NCBI RefSeq assembly: GCF_000023945.1
Contig: NC_013158.1
Location: forward strand, 372,001-436,000
Source of the DNA: Halorhabdus utahensis DSM 12940
GTDB taxonomy: Archaea; Halobacteriota; Halobacteria; Halobacteriales; Haloarculaceae
DNA: 64,000 nucleotides
Reading direction: 5' to 3'
Shown piece by piece: positions 7,708 through 16,656 of this stretch. The position numbers and the translations under genes were made by a program. Every line of letters starts with the position of its first letter. Position 1 is the stretch's first letter. The notes beneath the pieces were generated by a model. It did not search any database, had not been told where the DNA came from, and saw nothing but the letters and a program-made list of their open reading frames with translations.

Positions 7708-8871
7708 GTGAAACGACGCACGTTTCTTCGAACGGCCGGGGTCAGTGTTCTGGGGACAACGGCATTGTCCGGCTGTGCTGGCGAGGACGGAACCGACACG
7801 GAACAGACAACGGAACCGTCGTCTGAAACGACCGATACGGTGACGGCTGACGGAACACCGCCCACCGATACGACGACCACTGAGACAACGACGACTAGTT
7901 CGTCTTCGACGGACACACTGACGGTGGCGACGTACTCCTCGTTCACCGGTGAGGATACCGCCGGAAACTGGCTCAAGTCCGCCTTCGAGGCAGAGTATCC
8001 GGACAAAACCGTCGAGTTCACGACACCGGAGAACGGCCTCAATCAGTATATTCTGCGCCAACAGGAGGGTGCCGGGATCGACGCCGATCTCTACGTTGGA
8101 CTCAATACGTCCGAACTCGTCAGAGCCGACCAGGAAATCGATGGATCGCTGTTTCAGACGGTCCAGGATGATCTTGCCCGGGCTGGCAACGTCAAATCGG
8201 GTCTCGAAATCGATCCGGACGGCCGGGCGATCACCTACGATACGGGATATATCTCGCTGGTCTACAACGGCAACGAGGTCCAGAACCCGGCGACCTTCGA
8301 CGCGCTAACGAGCGACCAATATCAGGGAGATCTTATCGTACAGAACGCCCAGCAGTCCGATCCCGGACGGGCGTTTCTCCTTTGGACCATCGCCCAGAAG
8401 GGAACTGACGGCTATCTGGAGTACTGGCAGGATCTCGTCGATAACGACGTGACGATCCTCTCGGACTGGGAACCTGCCTATCAGGCCTACATGAACGACG
8501 AAGCGCCGATGGTGGTTTCCTATTCGACCGATCAGGTGTATTATCACGGCGAAGGTGTCGACATCCAGAAACACCAGGTCGGTTTCCTGAACGACCAGGG
8601 GTACGCCAACCCTGAAGCGATGGCGCTGTTCGATGACGCAGATGCCCCGGAACTCGGCCGGGAGTTCATGGACTTCGTGCTCTCCCCGAAGGCACAGTCC
8701 GAGATCGCCGTCCGGAACGTTCAGTTCCCCGCTGTCGAGGGCGTCGACCCCGGCGAGGAGTTCTCACAGTACGCCTACGAGCCGCCAGAGCCCGTCACCT
8801 TCAGCTACGACGAACTGTCCGGCAACGTCGAGGGCTGGATCGAGGACTGGGCGCGCGAGATCGTCAACTGA
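7708..8871 (+). CDS. thiB: Thiamine ABC transporter, substrate-binding lipoprotein
   Basis: 387 residues from GTG. The N-terminus KRRTFLRTAGVSVLGTTALSGC is a twin-arginine signal ending in a lipobox Cys, followed by a Thr-rich linker (about 30-70) that spaces the domain from the membrane. The rest follows ThiB/TbpA: YSSFTGEDTAGNWLKSAFE, the counterpart of the E. coli YDSF start, then QQSDPGRAFLLW, SDWEPAYQAYMNDEAPMVVSYST and FMDFVLSPKAQSEIA. It captures thiamine or its phosphates outside the cell for ThiP. Iron-binding relatives share the fold, but the motif match favours thiamine. First gene of an operon; thiP starts 2 nt after its stop. Confidence 0.88.
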   Translation: MKRRTFLRTAGVSVLGTTALSGCAGEDGTDTEQTTEPSSETTDTVTADGTPPTDTTTTETTTTSSSSTDTLTVATYSSFTGEDTAGNWLKSAFEAEYPDKTVEFTTPENGLNQYILRQQEGAGIDADLYVGLNTSELVRADQEIDGSLFQTVQDDLARAGNVKSGLEIDPDGRAITYDTGYISLVYNGNEVQNPATFDALTSDQYQGDLIVQNAQQSDPGRAFLLWTIAQKGTDGYLEYWQDLVDNDVTILSDWEPAYQAYMNDEAPMVVSYSTDQVYYHGEGVDIQKHQVGFLNDQGYANPEAMALFDDADAPELGREFMDFVLSPKAQSEIAVRNVQFPAVEGVDPGEEFSQYAYEPPEPVTFSYDELSGNVEGWIEDWAREIVN

Positions 8872-8873
8872 CG

Positions 8874-10667
8874 ATGCGCTGGCCGTCGGCCGACCGACTC
8901 GCTGTGCCGGCCGGCCTGGTAGTGACGCTTTCGATCATCACGGTCGTGTTTTATTACCCGGTGGGACGAGTACTTCTCGACGCAATCGATCCGGGAGGTT
9001 CCTTGTTCGGACCGATCCGAACCATTCTCACCGATCCGTTTTACGTCGGGGTAGCCCATCACGCGTTCGCCGATCCGCTCGGCGTTCCGGCGGGTATTCT
9101 CGCGTGGCTCGATAACGGCGTACCGCTGTCCGCGATCGAGTTCGGCCTGTTCGGGTTCACGGCCTACCAGGCCGGCCTCTCGGCGCTTGCCAGTATCGCG
9201 CTCGGGCTACCCGGCGCGTACGTCCTTGCCCGCTATGAGTTCCCCGGCCGGGAGACGCTCAGGTCACTGACGATCGTCCCGTTCGTCCTCCCGTCGATCC
9301 TCGTCGCGGTCGGGTTCCAGGCGATGTTTGGCCACACAGGCCTGCTGAACGATTTCCTCGCCACTCTCGGGTTTGAACGGGTCAAATTCCTGTTTACACT
9401 ACCGATCGTCATTGTCGCCCATGCCTTCTACAATGCGCCGTTGGTCACGCGCCTGGTGTCGGCGACCTGGGAGGGCATCGACGCCCAACAGATCGAGTCG
9501 GCCCGGGCCATGGGCGCGTCGCCGCTCCGGGCGTTTCGGGATGTCGTGGCCCCGCAGTTGCTCCCGTCAGTCCTGACAGCCGGCCTGCTGGCATTCATCT
9601 TCTCGTTCATGTCCTTCCCCATCGTGCTGGCGCTGGGCGGCCTCGAACTCCAGACGGTCGAGGTCTGGTTGTACGCAAAAGTCCAATCGCTCGCACTCGG
9701 GGAGGCCGCGGCGCTGGCAGTCGTCGAGACGGTGATCTCACTGGGGCTGATGTATCTCTATCTCCGGTATGAAGCTGAGCAGATCGTTGCTCGGGGTGAT
9801 GGAACGTCCCAGTCTCGCAGACCGCTGTTGGCTGGGGCGAGGACGCTGGCCGATCCACGCCGTCTTTTCGTGTTTGGATACGGTCTCCTCGCCGCGGTCG
9901 TCTTTCTCGGCCCCGTAGTGAGTCTCATACTGGAAAGCATCACAGGGCCGAGCGGGGAGTTTACCCTCGCGTACTACGAGTTCCTGCTCGCCCAGCAGGC
10001 CTCGGCCGCTATCGGGACGGTCAAGCCGTTGCCGGCGATCCAGAACTCGCTGCTTTTTGGTGTCGGGACGCTACTGCTCGCCGTACCGATGGGTGTTGTC
10101 GTGTCGATCGTGGCCACGCGCGAGGGGCGCGGTGGTCGAGCGGCCGAAGCGCTGTTGAGCGCACCGATCGCCGTCAGCGGGATCGTGGTCGGTCTTGGAT
10201 TGTTACAGTCGCTCGTCTTCGGCGTCGCTGTGCTCGGTCATCGACTCACCGTCACGGGGCCGGTTGCCGTCGTCGCAGCGCACGCCGTGGCAGCCTACCC
10301 CTTCGTCTCGCGTACCGTCACCCCAGCACTCGCGAGTCTCGACGACCGGCTTGGCGAGGCTGCTCGATCCCTCGGTGCGTCGCGAGTTCGGGCGCTCCTG
10401 TCCGTCACGTTGCCGTTGATCGTCCCGGCACTGCTGGCCGGTGCAGCGTTCGCCTTTGCGATCAGTATCGGCGAGTTCGACTCGACCGTCCTGCTGTCGG
10501 AAGGCGGCGGCAGCTACACCATGCCCGTCGCGCTCGAACGGTACATCGGCAACCGGTCGCTGGGACCGAGTCTCGGCCCCGCGACGGCGATGGGAACCGT
10601 CCTCCTCACAGTGACAGCCATCAGTTTCGTCGTCATCGACCGCGTCGGGGGGCGATACGATGGCTGA
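8874..10667 (+). CDS. thiP: Thiamine ABC transporter permease
   Basis: 597 residues with two six-helix permease halves in one chain, as in ThiP and the FbpB family. Each half carries an EAA loop that contacts the ATPase: ESARAMGASPLRAFRDVVAP near 210 and EAARSLGASRVRALLSVTLP near 500. About 12 membrane segments are visible. It forms the channel for the substrate delivered by ThiB. The stop overlaps the start of thiQ by 8 nt, so the genes are translationally coupled. Confidence 0.88.
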   Translation: MRWPSADRLAVPAGLVVTLSIITVVFYYPVGRVLLDAIDPGGSLFGPIRTILTDPFYVGVAHHAFADPLGVPAGILAWLDNGVPLSAIEFGLFGFTAYQAGLSALASIALGLPGAYVLARYEFPGRETLRSLTIVPFVLPSILVAVGFQAMFGHTGLLNDFLATLGFERVKFLFTLPIVIVAHAFYNAPLVTRLVSATWEGIDAQQIESARAMGASPLRAFRDVVAPQLLPSVLTAGLLAFIFSFMSFPIVLALGGLELQTVEVWLYAKVQSLALGEAAALAVVETVISLGLMYLYLRYEAEQIVARGDGTSQSRRPLLAGARTLADPRRLFVFGYGLLAAVVFLGPVVSLILESITGPSGEFTLAYYEFLLAQQASAAIGTVKPLPAIQNSLLFGVGTLLLAVPMGVVVSIVATREGRGGRAAEALLSAPIAVSGIVVGLGLLQSLVFGVAVLGHRLTVTGPVAVVAAHAVAAYPFVSRTVTPALASLDDRLGEAARSLGASRVRALLSVTLPLIVPALLAGAAFAFAISIGEFDSTVLLSEGGGSYTMPVALERYIGNRSLGPSLGPATAMGTVLLTVTAISFVVIDRVGGRYDG

Positions 10668-11718
10668 AGAGGGGGCTGCTGAACCCGGTGTCGAACTCGA
10701 TGGGGTCGCCGTCAGGTTCGGCGACGTGACCGCCCTCTCGGACGTGGATCTCTCGATCGCCGACGGCGAGTTCTTCACGCTCGTCGGCCCCTCGGGGTGT
10801 GGCAAGACGACGACACTCCGGACGCTCGCGGGCTTCGAGATGCCGTCCACGGGCACAGTCCGGATCGACGGGGCCGACGTCACAGACCAGTCGCCGGAAG
10901 ATCGCGACTGTGGCATCGTCTTCCAGAACTACGCACTCTTTCCGCATATGACGGTCCGTGAGAACGTCGCCTACGGTCTCCGATACCGGTCGCCCCCGGG
11001 TGGGGCCGACCCCGACGAGCGAGTGACGGCGATGCTGGAGCTGGTCGACATGGGTGGGATGGGCGATCGAACGCCAGAGTCGCTGTCGGGGGGCCAAAAA
11101 CAGCGGATCGCACTCGCGCGTGCGCTCGCCCCCGGCCCGGACGTCCTCTTGCTCGACGAGCCACTGTCGGCACTGGACGCACGGTTGCGCGAGCGACTTC
11201 GGGTCAGCATTCGGGAGATCCAGCGGGAACTCGACATTACGACGGTATACGTCACCCACGATCAGGAGGAGGCCCTGGCAATCAGCGACCGGATCGCCGT
11301 TGTCAATCACGGACACGTCGAACAGGTCGGGACGCCACAGGCGGTCTACCACAACCCGGCGACCCGGTTCGTCGCCGAGTTCATGGGTGAGAACAACGTC
11401 TTCGACGCGACGATCGAACGCCGTGATCCGCCACGGGTGACAGTCGAAGGGACGACGATTCCGCTGGAGGAATCGCTTCCCAATCAACAAGGGGTGACAG
11501 TCTGTGTCCGTCCGGAGGACGTCACACTCGGCGATGGCGACGTCACGCTGTCAGCAAGCGTCGAACACGTCGAGTTCCTCGGAGACGCCTACCGGGTACA
11601 CTGTGAGTGGAACGGACACGCTGTGTTAGCAAAGACCGGAACGGCACCGACTGGCGACGCCGTCTCCCTCGGGATCGACGCCGCTGACGTGACCGTGGTC
11701 GGTGACGGGAAATCGTGA
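10660..11718 (+). CDS. thiQ: ABC transporter ATP-binding protein of the thiamine importer
   Basis: 352 residues. Walker A is GPSGCGKTT (about 43-51), the Q-loop FQNYALFPHMTV, the signature LSGGQKQRIALARAL, Walker B VLLLDEPLSALD and the H-loop THDQEEAL. Unlike the short bacterial ThiQ it carries a C-terminal TOBE-type regulatory domain (about 285-350), as in PotA/FbpC ATPases. It powers the ThiB-ThiP importer; the thiamine role comes from the neighbouring binding protein. Last gene of the three-gene operon. Confidence 0.85.
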   Translation: MAEEGAAEPGVELDGVAVRFGDVTALSDVDLSIADGEFFTLVGPSGCGKTTTLRTLAGFEMPSTGTVRIDGADVTDQSPEDRDCGIVFQNYALFPHMTVRENVAYGLRYRSPPGGADPDERVTAMLELVDMGGMGDRTPESLSGGQKQRIALARALAPGPDVLLLDEPLSALDARLRERLRVSIREIQRELDITTVYVTHDQEEALAISDRIAVVNHGHVEQVGTPQAVYHNPATRFVAEFMGENNVFDATIERRDPPRVTVEGTTIPLEESLPNQQGVTVCVRPEDVTLGDGDVTLSASVEHVEFLGDAYRVHCEWNGHAVLAKTGTAPTGDAVSLGIDAADVTVVGDGKS

Positions 11719-11777
11719 CGGTCCTCGCCACCGTGGCAAAGCAGGAGACACTTGTTCGGTGACCGCCGACCGCACGT

Positions 11778-12800
11778 ATGCCCGACCGCGGCAAGATCGA
11801 CACCGAGACGTTCGATTCCGTCATCGCCCCACATCTCGGGGCAGACCGCGAGGACGTGACGATCGGCCCACAGCACGGCGTCGATTTCGGCGTCCTCTCG
11901 GTCGAGGAGAGCGCAGTCGTGGTAGCGACCGATCCGATCTCGATTCTCCCCGAACTCGGCTTCGAACGGGCCGGGCGAGTGGCACTGGACATCGTCCTGA
12001 CGGACGTCGCCGTCTCCGGGATTGCACCCACTCATATAACTGTCTCGCTATCGCTCCCACCGGAAATGACCGACGAGGAACTCGGCCAAACCTGGCGAGG
12101 GATGGCCGACCATGCGGAGAATCTGGGCGTCAGCATCGTCTCGGGACACACGGCCCGATACGAAGGTATCGAGTACTCGTGGGTCGGTGGGGCCACGGCG
12201 CTCGGCGTCGGTGATCCGGCCGACATCGTCCGACCGGACGGCGCAAATCCCGGTGACGCAGTCGTTCTCGCGACCGGCCCCGGCGCGGAGACGGCCGGCC
12301 TGTTCGCGACGCTGTTTCCGGAGGCGCTCGAACTGCCAGCGAAGACGGTCGCGACCGCTCAGGAGTGCGTCGGGGACATTCTTGGGGTCGCCGACGCAAC
12401 GACAGCAGCGGCTGCCGGCGAGCTGACGGCGATACACGACACGACAGAGGGAGGAGTGATCGGCGGCCTCACGGAGATGGCAACCGGAGCAGGCGTCACG
12501 TTCGACGTCCGGCGTGATCCTGCCCCAGTCCAGCCCGGTGTGGCCGCAGTCTGTGACGCGATCGGCGTCGACCCGTGGACTGTGACCAGCGCGGGAAGCC
12601 TCCTCATCACAGCGCCGCCCGCAACTGCTGAGAGCGTCGTGGAGGCTCTCGAAGCGCATGGAACACCGGCAGCTGTCATCGGATCGGTCGAGGAGTGCAG
12701 TGACACATCTGCCGATGTCATCCTCGATGGCGAACGCGTCGAACCCCCGGAGAGTGATCCGGCGTGGGACGCGATGGCCAGACTGAGACAGTCCGATTGA
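11778..12800 (+). CDS. AIR-synthase-fold protein (HypE/ThiL-like)
   Basis: 340 residues with the two-domain PurM/AIR-synthase fold: an N-terminal ATP-binding half (FGVLSVEESAVVVATDPIS, GRVALDIVLTDVAVSGIAPTHITVSLSLPP) and a C-terminal half (HDTTEGGVIGGLTEMATGAGVTFDV). The overall pattern resembles HypE-type proteins, yet no hydrogenase maturation genes are nearby and the C-terminal HypE cysteine is absent. The position right after the thiamine importer allows a thiamine-phosphate kinase-like role, but the ThiL motif is not convincing. A small-molecule phosphotransfer or synthase function is as far as the sequence allows. Converges on menE with a 20-nt gap. Confidence 0.7.
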   Translation: MPDRGKIDTETFDSVIAPHLGADREDVTIGPQHGVDFGVLSVEESAVVVATDPISILPELGFERAGRVALDIVLTDVAVSGIAPTHITVSLSLPPEMTDEELGQTWRGMADHAENLGVSIVSGHTARYEGIEYSWVGGATALGVGDPADIVRPDGANPGDAVVLATGPGAETAGLFATLFPEALELPAKTVATAQECVGDILGVADATTAAAAGELTAIHDTTEGGVIGGLTEMATGAGVTFDVRRDPAPVQPGVAAVCDAIGVDPWTVTSAGSLLITAPPATAESVVEALEAHGTPAAVIGSVEECSDTSADVILDGERVEPPESDPAWDAMARLRQSD

Positions 12801-12820
12801 GAAGCGGGGTCCGATCCCGA

Positions 12821-14317
12821 TCAGCGGTGGCGAATCCGCTCGATGACAGCCTCGCGATCGACCGTCCCCGAAACCGTCCGGGGGATCGCCTCGCCGATGG
12901 CAATGGACTTTGGAACCTTGAAGGACGCGAGCTCCTCCCGGCAGAGGGATTCGATCTCATCGGAATCCGGTTCAGTGTCGTTCTGGGGGACGACGAGCGC
13001 GCCCACGCGTTCGCCCCACTCCTCGTCGGGGATGCCGACGACGACTGATTCGGCGACGCCGGGATGAGACTCGATGACTGACTGAATCCCCCCCGGATCA
13101 ACGTTCTCGCCGCCGGTGACGATTCGGTCGTCGATGCGACCGACGACGTACAGTCGCCCGTGCTCGTCCCGATAGCCCAGATCGCCCGTGTGAAGCCCGC
13201 GTTCGTCGAACACACGGCGGGTTGCCTCGTCGTCGAGATAGCCGGGTGTGACGGTCGGGCCGTCGATGACGATCTCGCCAGTCTCCCCCGGCGCACACGA
13301 GTCGCCGTCGTCGATGATCGCGACCTTCGTGAACATGAGCGGCTGGCCGACTGTCCCCGGATTCTCGAACGCCTGGGTCGGCGTCGCGGTGGCAACTTGC
13401 GAGGCCGTCTCGGTCATCCCGTAGGTAGGATATGCCGGCACTCCGGCCGCCTCGCTCCGTTCGATGAGGTCCCGGGGCGCAGCTGCCCCACCCAGCAACA
13501 CGAACCTGAGCAGATCGGGTGGAGACCACCTCTCCTCGAGCAACCGGGAGAGCATCGTCGGTACGAACGAGATCCCAGTCACGTCGAAGTCCCGAATCAC
13601 TGCTGCCGTCTCGGCCGGCTCGAATTCGCGCTGGAGGACGACGCTCGTCCCGTACAGCGTCGAACGTACCAGCGGAGCCAACCCGCCCATGTGAACCATC
13701 GGCACCGAAACGAGCCAGCGGTCCCGGCGGGTGAGACCCAACCGGAACGCGGACGCGATCGCGCTCGCAAAGAGATTCGTCAGCGTGAGTTTCACGCCCG
13801 TCGGCTCGCCGGTCGTCCCCGAAGTGAACATGATCAGATGGGTGTCCGACGGGTATCGTGCCCGCGGCGTCGTGCCACCGTCATGTGCTGGAAGTGCAGC
13901 GACCCCGGACACGTCGGTCTCATCCACACTGAACACAGGACACCCCTCGATGTCGGCGATCGCCTCAGCCGTTCGATCCGTCGCGACGATGGCGTCGACG
14001 GCAGCCTTCTCGGCGAGGAAATCGAGTTGTTCAGTGGGTTCACGGGTGTCCAACGGCACGATCGCCGTGCCGAGTCGCCAGGCCGCGTGGGTCGCGCGGA
14101 CGAAGTCGATGCCCGTCTCCATGGCGATCCCCAGCCGGTCGGGCCGGCCCTCACAGGCGGCGGCGATCCGACCGGCCAGCCAGTCTGCCTCGTCGAACAG
14201 TTCCTCGTACGTCCAGCGTTCCCCCGTCTCTGACTCGATGACTGCCGTCCGATCCGGGGTCGAACTTGCCCGCGCAGTCAGTGGGTCGACCTGCGGCCAG
14301 GCGTCGAGCGTTCTCAT
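12821..14317 (-). CDS. menE: o-Succinylbenzoate-CoA ligase
   Basis: 498 residues of the ANL adenylate-forming family. Visible motifs are the P-loop FTSGTTGEPTGVKLT, YGMTETASQ, and the A8 hinge region TGDLGYRDEHGRLYVVGRID. The C-terminal A10 motif reads IPRTVSGTVDRE, so the usual catalytic Lys is Thr (T485). It activates o-succinylbenzoate with ATP and CoA for menaquinone synthesis. The assignment is strengthened by menC, menA and menB on the same strand upstream. It starts 74 nt after the menC stop. Confidence 0.85.
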   Translation of the reverse strand: MRTLDAWPQVDPLTARASSTPDRTAVIESETGERWTYEELFDEADWLAGRIAAACEGRPDRLGIAMETGIDFVRATHAAWRLGTAIVPLDTREPTEQLDFLAEKAAVDAIVATDRTAEAIADIEGCPVFSVDETDVSGVAALPAHDGGTTPRARYPSDTHLIMFTSGTTGEPTGVKLTLTNLFASAIASAFRLGLTRRDRWLVSVPMVHMGGLAPLVRSTLYGTSVVLQREFEPAETAAVIRDFDVTGISFVPTMLSRLLEERWSPPDLLRFVLLGGAAAPRDLIERSEAAGVPAYPTYGMTETASQVATATPTQAFENPGTVGQPLMFTKVAIIDDGDSCAPGETGEIVIDGPTVTPGYLDDEATRRVFDERGLHTGDLGYRDEHGRLYVVGRIDDRIVTGGENVDPGGIQSVIESHPGVAESVVVGIPDEEWGERVGALVVPQNDTEPDSDEIESLCREELASFKVPKSIAIGEAIPRTVSGTVDREAVIERIRHR

Positions 14318-14391
14318 TGTCCATGGTTCCGGCCCCGTTACACTTGAACGGCGCTACGATTCTCAGAATCTCCGAAGGTCTTCCGTGCCGA

Positions 14392-15420
14392 TTACCGGCG
14401 CAAACTGGGATCGACGCCGATTCCGAGGGCGTCGGGCACCACCATTCGGCCTTCGCTGACCGGCGCAGGATCGGGTGCGAAATCGTCCGCGAGTCGGTCG
14501 GCCGTCGCGAGACCGCAAGCCCGCTCGATCCGCAGACTCGCCGCCAGATGGAGTGCGGCCGTCCGCCCAACAACCCCATCAACCGTCGTCGTGACGACCG
14601 GATCAAGATGTTGCTGTCTCGCTTCGAGTGCCAGCGTCCGCGCCCGTCGAATCCCGCCCACAGCCATCGGTTTCAAAACGAGAACATCCGCCGCCCCAGC
14701 GTCGAGAATCGCGTCGAGACCCACGTCCCGAAGCGACTCGTCGAGTGCGATCTCGACGCCGCGATCCCGCAACGCCGCGTGACCGTCGAGATCATCGGCG
14801 GCCAGCGGCTGTTCGATGTACGAGACGTCGAGGGGTACCAGACCGTCGATCGCCCGGCGCGCATCAGCGACCGTCCAGGCAGCGTTCGCGTCGACGCGAA
14901 CTTCCGGTTGCGGGCCGATCGCATCACGGACCGCCCGGACGCGGGAAACGTCCTCGCCGATCGAGCGAGCACCGACCTTGAGCTTGACCGTCTCGAACCC
15001 CGCATCGATGGCGGCTGATGCCCGTTCGGCCGTTTCTTCGGGGGACGCGTCCCCGACGGTTGCGTTGACAGGGACAGACTGACTTGGGGACGGATCCAGA
15101 GACGCCGCCAGCGACTGCCCAGCCTCGCGAGCATGGCGGTCGGCGATCGCGAGATCGAGTCCGTGTCGCGCCGCCGGCGTCTCCGATGGGTCGAGTTCGT
15201 CAAGCGCAGCGTCGAGCCCGCGCTTGCGGACCACCGACTTCGTCGTTTCAAGCACCTCCCGACAGCCCTCAAGTGACTCTGTCCAGCCAGGGAGTGGCAT
15301 CGCCTCGCCAATCCCCGGTGAGTCTTCGAGCCTGACGAGAAAGCCTTCCCGGCGTTCGATCGTGCCAGTAGCCGTCGAGAGCGGCGAGGCGAGAGGCAAC
15401 GAAACGGGGTCGACCTCCAT
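14392..15420 (-). CDS. menC: o-Succinylbenzoate synthase
   Basis: 342 residues, enolase superfamily. The barrel shows the catalytic set KLKVG (KxK), metal ligands in RVDANAAW, IEQPLA and ALDESLRD, and the second catalytic Lys in VLKPMAVGG. It dehydrates SHCHC to o-succinylbenzoate in menaquinone synthesis. N-acylamino-acid racemases look similar, but the setting between menA and menE decides the call. The start overlaps the menA stop by one nucleotide. Confidence 0.9.
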   Translation of the reverse strand: MEVDPVSLPLASPLSTATGTIERREGFLVRLEDSPGIGEAMPLPGWTESLEGCREVLETTKSVVRKRGLDAALDELDPSETPAARHGLDLAIADRHAREAGQSLAASLDPSPSQSVPVNATVGDASPEETAERASAAIDAGFETVKLKVGARSIGEDVSRVRAVRDAIGPQPEVRVDANAAWTVADARRAIDGLVPLDVSYIEQPLAADDLDGHAALRDRGVEIALDESLRDVGLDAILDAGAADVLVLKPMAVGGIRRARTLALEARQQHLDPVVTTTVDGVVGRTAALHLAASLRIERACGLATADRLADDFAPDPAPVSEGRMVVPDALGIGVDPSLRR

Positions 15421-16373
15421 CAGATCACCTGCGGCAGGGCGAGTCCGACCGCGAACAGCACGGCGTGGGCAACCATCACCTGGCCGGTCCGTTCGAGTGC
15501 TGGATCGAGGACGTCGCCCCCCGATTCAGTCAGCACAGTCAACGTCACCGATACCGCAAGTGGAAGCGTCAATAGCGGGAGCAACGCCGGCAATCCGAAG
15601 TCGGAATCGAATGCGAAGACGACCGGGACAACGTACGCCGTCCCGATCATGAAAACGTATTCGAGGCGACTCAGTCGGTCGCCCAGGATGACAGCGAGCG
15701 TGCGCTTGCCGGCCTTGCGATCCGTCTCGATGTCGCGGATGTTGTTCACGTTCAAAATGGCAGTCGAGAGCGTCGCGGCCGGGAGGCTCGCGACGACGAC
15801 CGCGAGGCTGACCGTCCCGCTCGGCACCCACAGCGGGAACAGGTCGGCCATCGTCGACGCTGCCTGGACGTAGTATGTCCCGACCACGGCAAAGACGCCG
15901 AAGTAGACGAACACGAACAGATCGCCAAGCCCGTAGTAGCCGTAGGGATACGGCCCCCCGGTGTAGAGGATGCCGGCGGCGATCCCGGAGAGCCCCACGA
16001 AGAGGATCGGCACGCCGCCGATCGCTACGAGATACAGCCCGACGCCGATCGCCAGCCCGTACGTGACGATTATTGCGCGCTTGACCTCGTCGGGTTCGAT
16101 CAACCCGCTTGCAGTGACGCGGGTGAAGCCCTCGCGTTCGTCCGTATCGGCCCCCTTCACGGCGTCGAAGTAGTCGTTGGCGAAGTTGGTCCCGATCTGG
16201 ATCAGGAGTGCGCCGACCAGCGCCGCGAGCGTCGGGAAAAGAGCGAAGACGCCGTCGTGGACGGCGACGCCAACACCAACGATGACCGGCGCGGTCCCGG
16301 CCGGGAGCGTGTGCGGTCTGGCGGCCATCACCCACGCTTTCCGCTTGGAGACGTCTGCCGCTGGCCTACTCAT
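15420..16373 (-). CDS. menA: 1,4-Dihydroxy-2-naphthoate polyprenyltransferase
   Basis: 317 residues, UbiA-type membrane prenyltransferase with 8-9 hydrophobic segments. The two Asp-rich motifs are clear: NFANDYFDAVKGADTDE for the prenyl diphosphate and Mg, and NNIRDIETDRKAGKRTLAV. It attaches the isoprenoid tail to dihydroxynaphthoate in the membrane. It is coupled to menC by a one-base overlap. The first residues (MSRPAADVSKRKAWVMAARPHTLPA) fit the usual MenA N-terminus. Confidence 0.93.
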   Translation of the reverse strand: MSRPAADVSKRKAWVMAARPHTLPAGTAPVIVGVGVAVHDGVFALFPTLAALVGALLIQIGTNFANDYFDAVKGADTDEREGFTRVTASGLIEPDEVKRAIIVTYGLAIGVGLYLVAIGGVPILFVGLSGIAAGILYTGGPYPYGYYGLGDLFVFVYFGVFAVVGTYYVQAASTMADLFPLWVPSGTVSLAVVVASLPAATLSTAILNVNNIRDIETDRKAGKRTLAVILGDRLSRLEYVFMIGTAYVVPVVFAFDSDFGLPALLPLLTLPLAVSVTLTVLTESGGDVLDPALERTGQVMVAHAVLFAVGLALPQVI

Positions 16374-16493
16374 TAGGTCGGTTTCGGGGCCGCGTCCGTG
16401 TTAAGGTACCGGAGAGACCTGGCTGAGAAAATGCATGACGATAGCAAAGAGCGTACGGCTCGCCTTGGCGAGCCGCTTCACTCGACCGAGCGA

Positions 16494-16567
16494 TGTCGAG
16501 GCTCGAACGAAGTGAGAGCCTCGGAATTGCGAACGGCGACCAGCGGGAGCCGTGAGCAGCGAGGTCG
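16494..16567 (-). repeat. Dispersed intergenic hairpin repeat, copy 1
   Basis: In reverse orientation this copy reads CCTCGCTGCTCACGGCTCCC, then GGTCGCCGTTCGC, then a hairpin GAGGCTC/GAGCCTC around the 11-nt core TCACTTCGTTC (as GAACGAAGTGA at 16505-16515). The same 72-nt arrangement is found at 24080-24151 and 54755-54826. Confidence 0.75.
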
Positions 16568-16594
16568 AGTTGTTTTTGGTCCAGCTTTTTGCAA

Positions 16595-16638
16595 GGTGCC
16601 TTCCCGCAGGCCGCCAACGGCGGCCGAGGAAAGGCACC
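16595..16638 (-). terminator. Long hairpin behind menB
   Basis: Nested perfect stems GGTGCCTT/AAGGCACC (outer, 8 bp) and GGCCGCC/GGCGGCC with a 3-nt loop (inner, 7 bp). On the minus strand a T-run precedes it and lies about 15 nt after the menB stop, so it probably ends menB transcripts and separates menB from menA. Confidence 0.55.
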
Positions 16639-16656
16639 GCAGTAAAAAGGTGGTCT

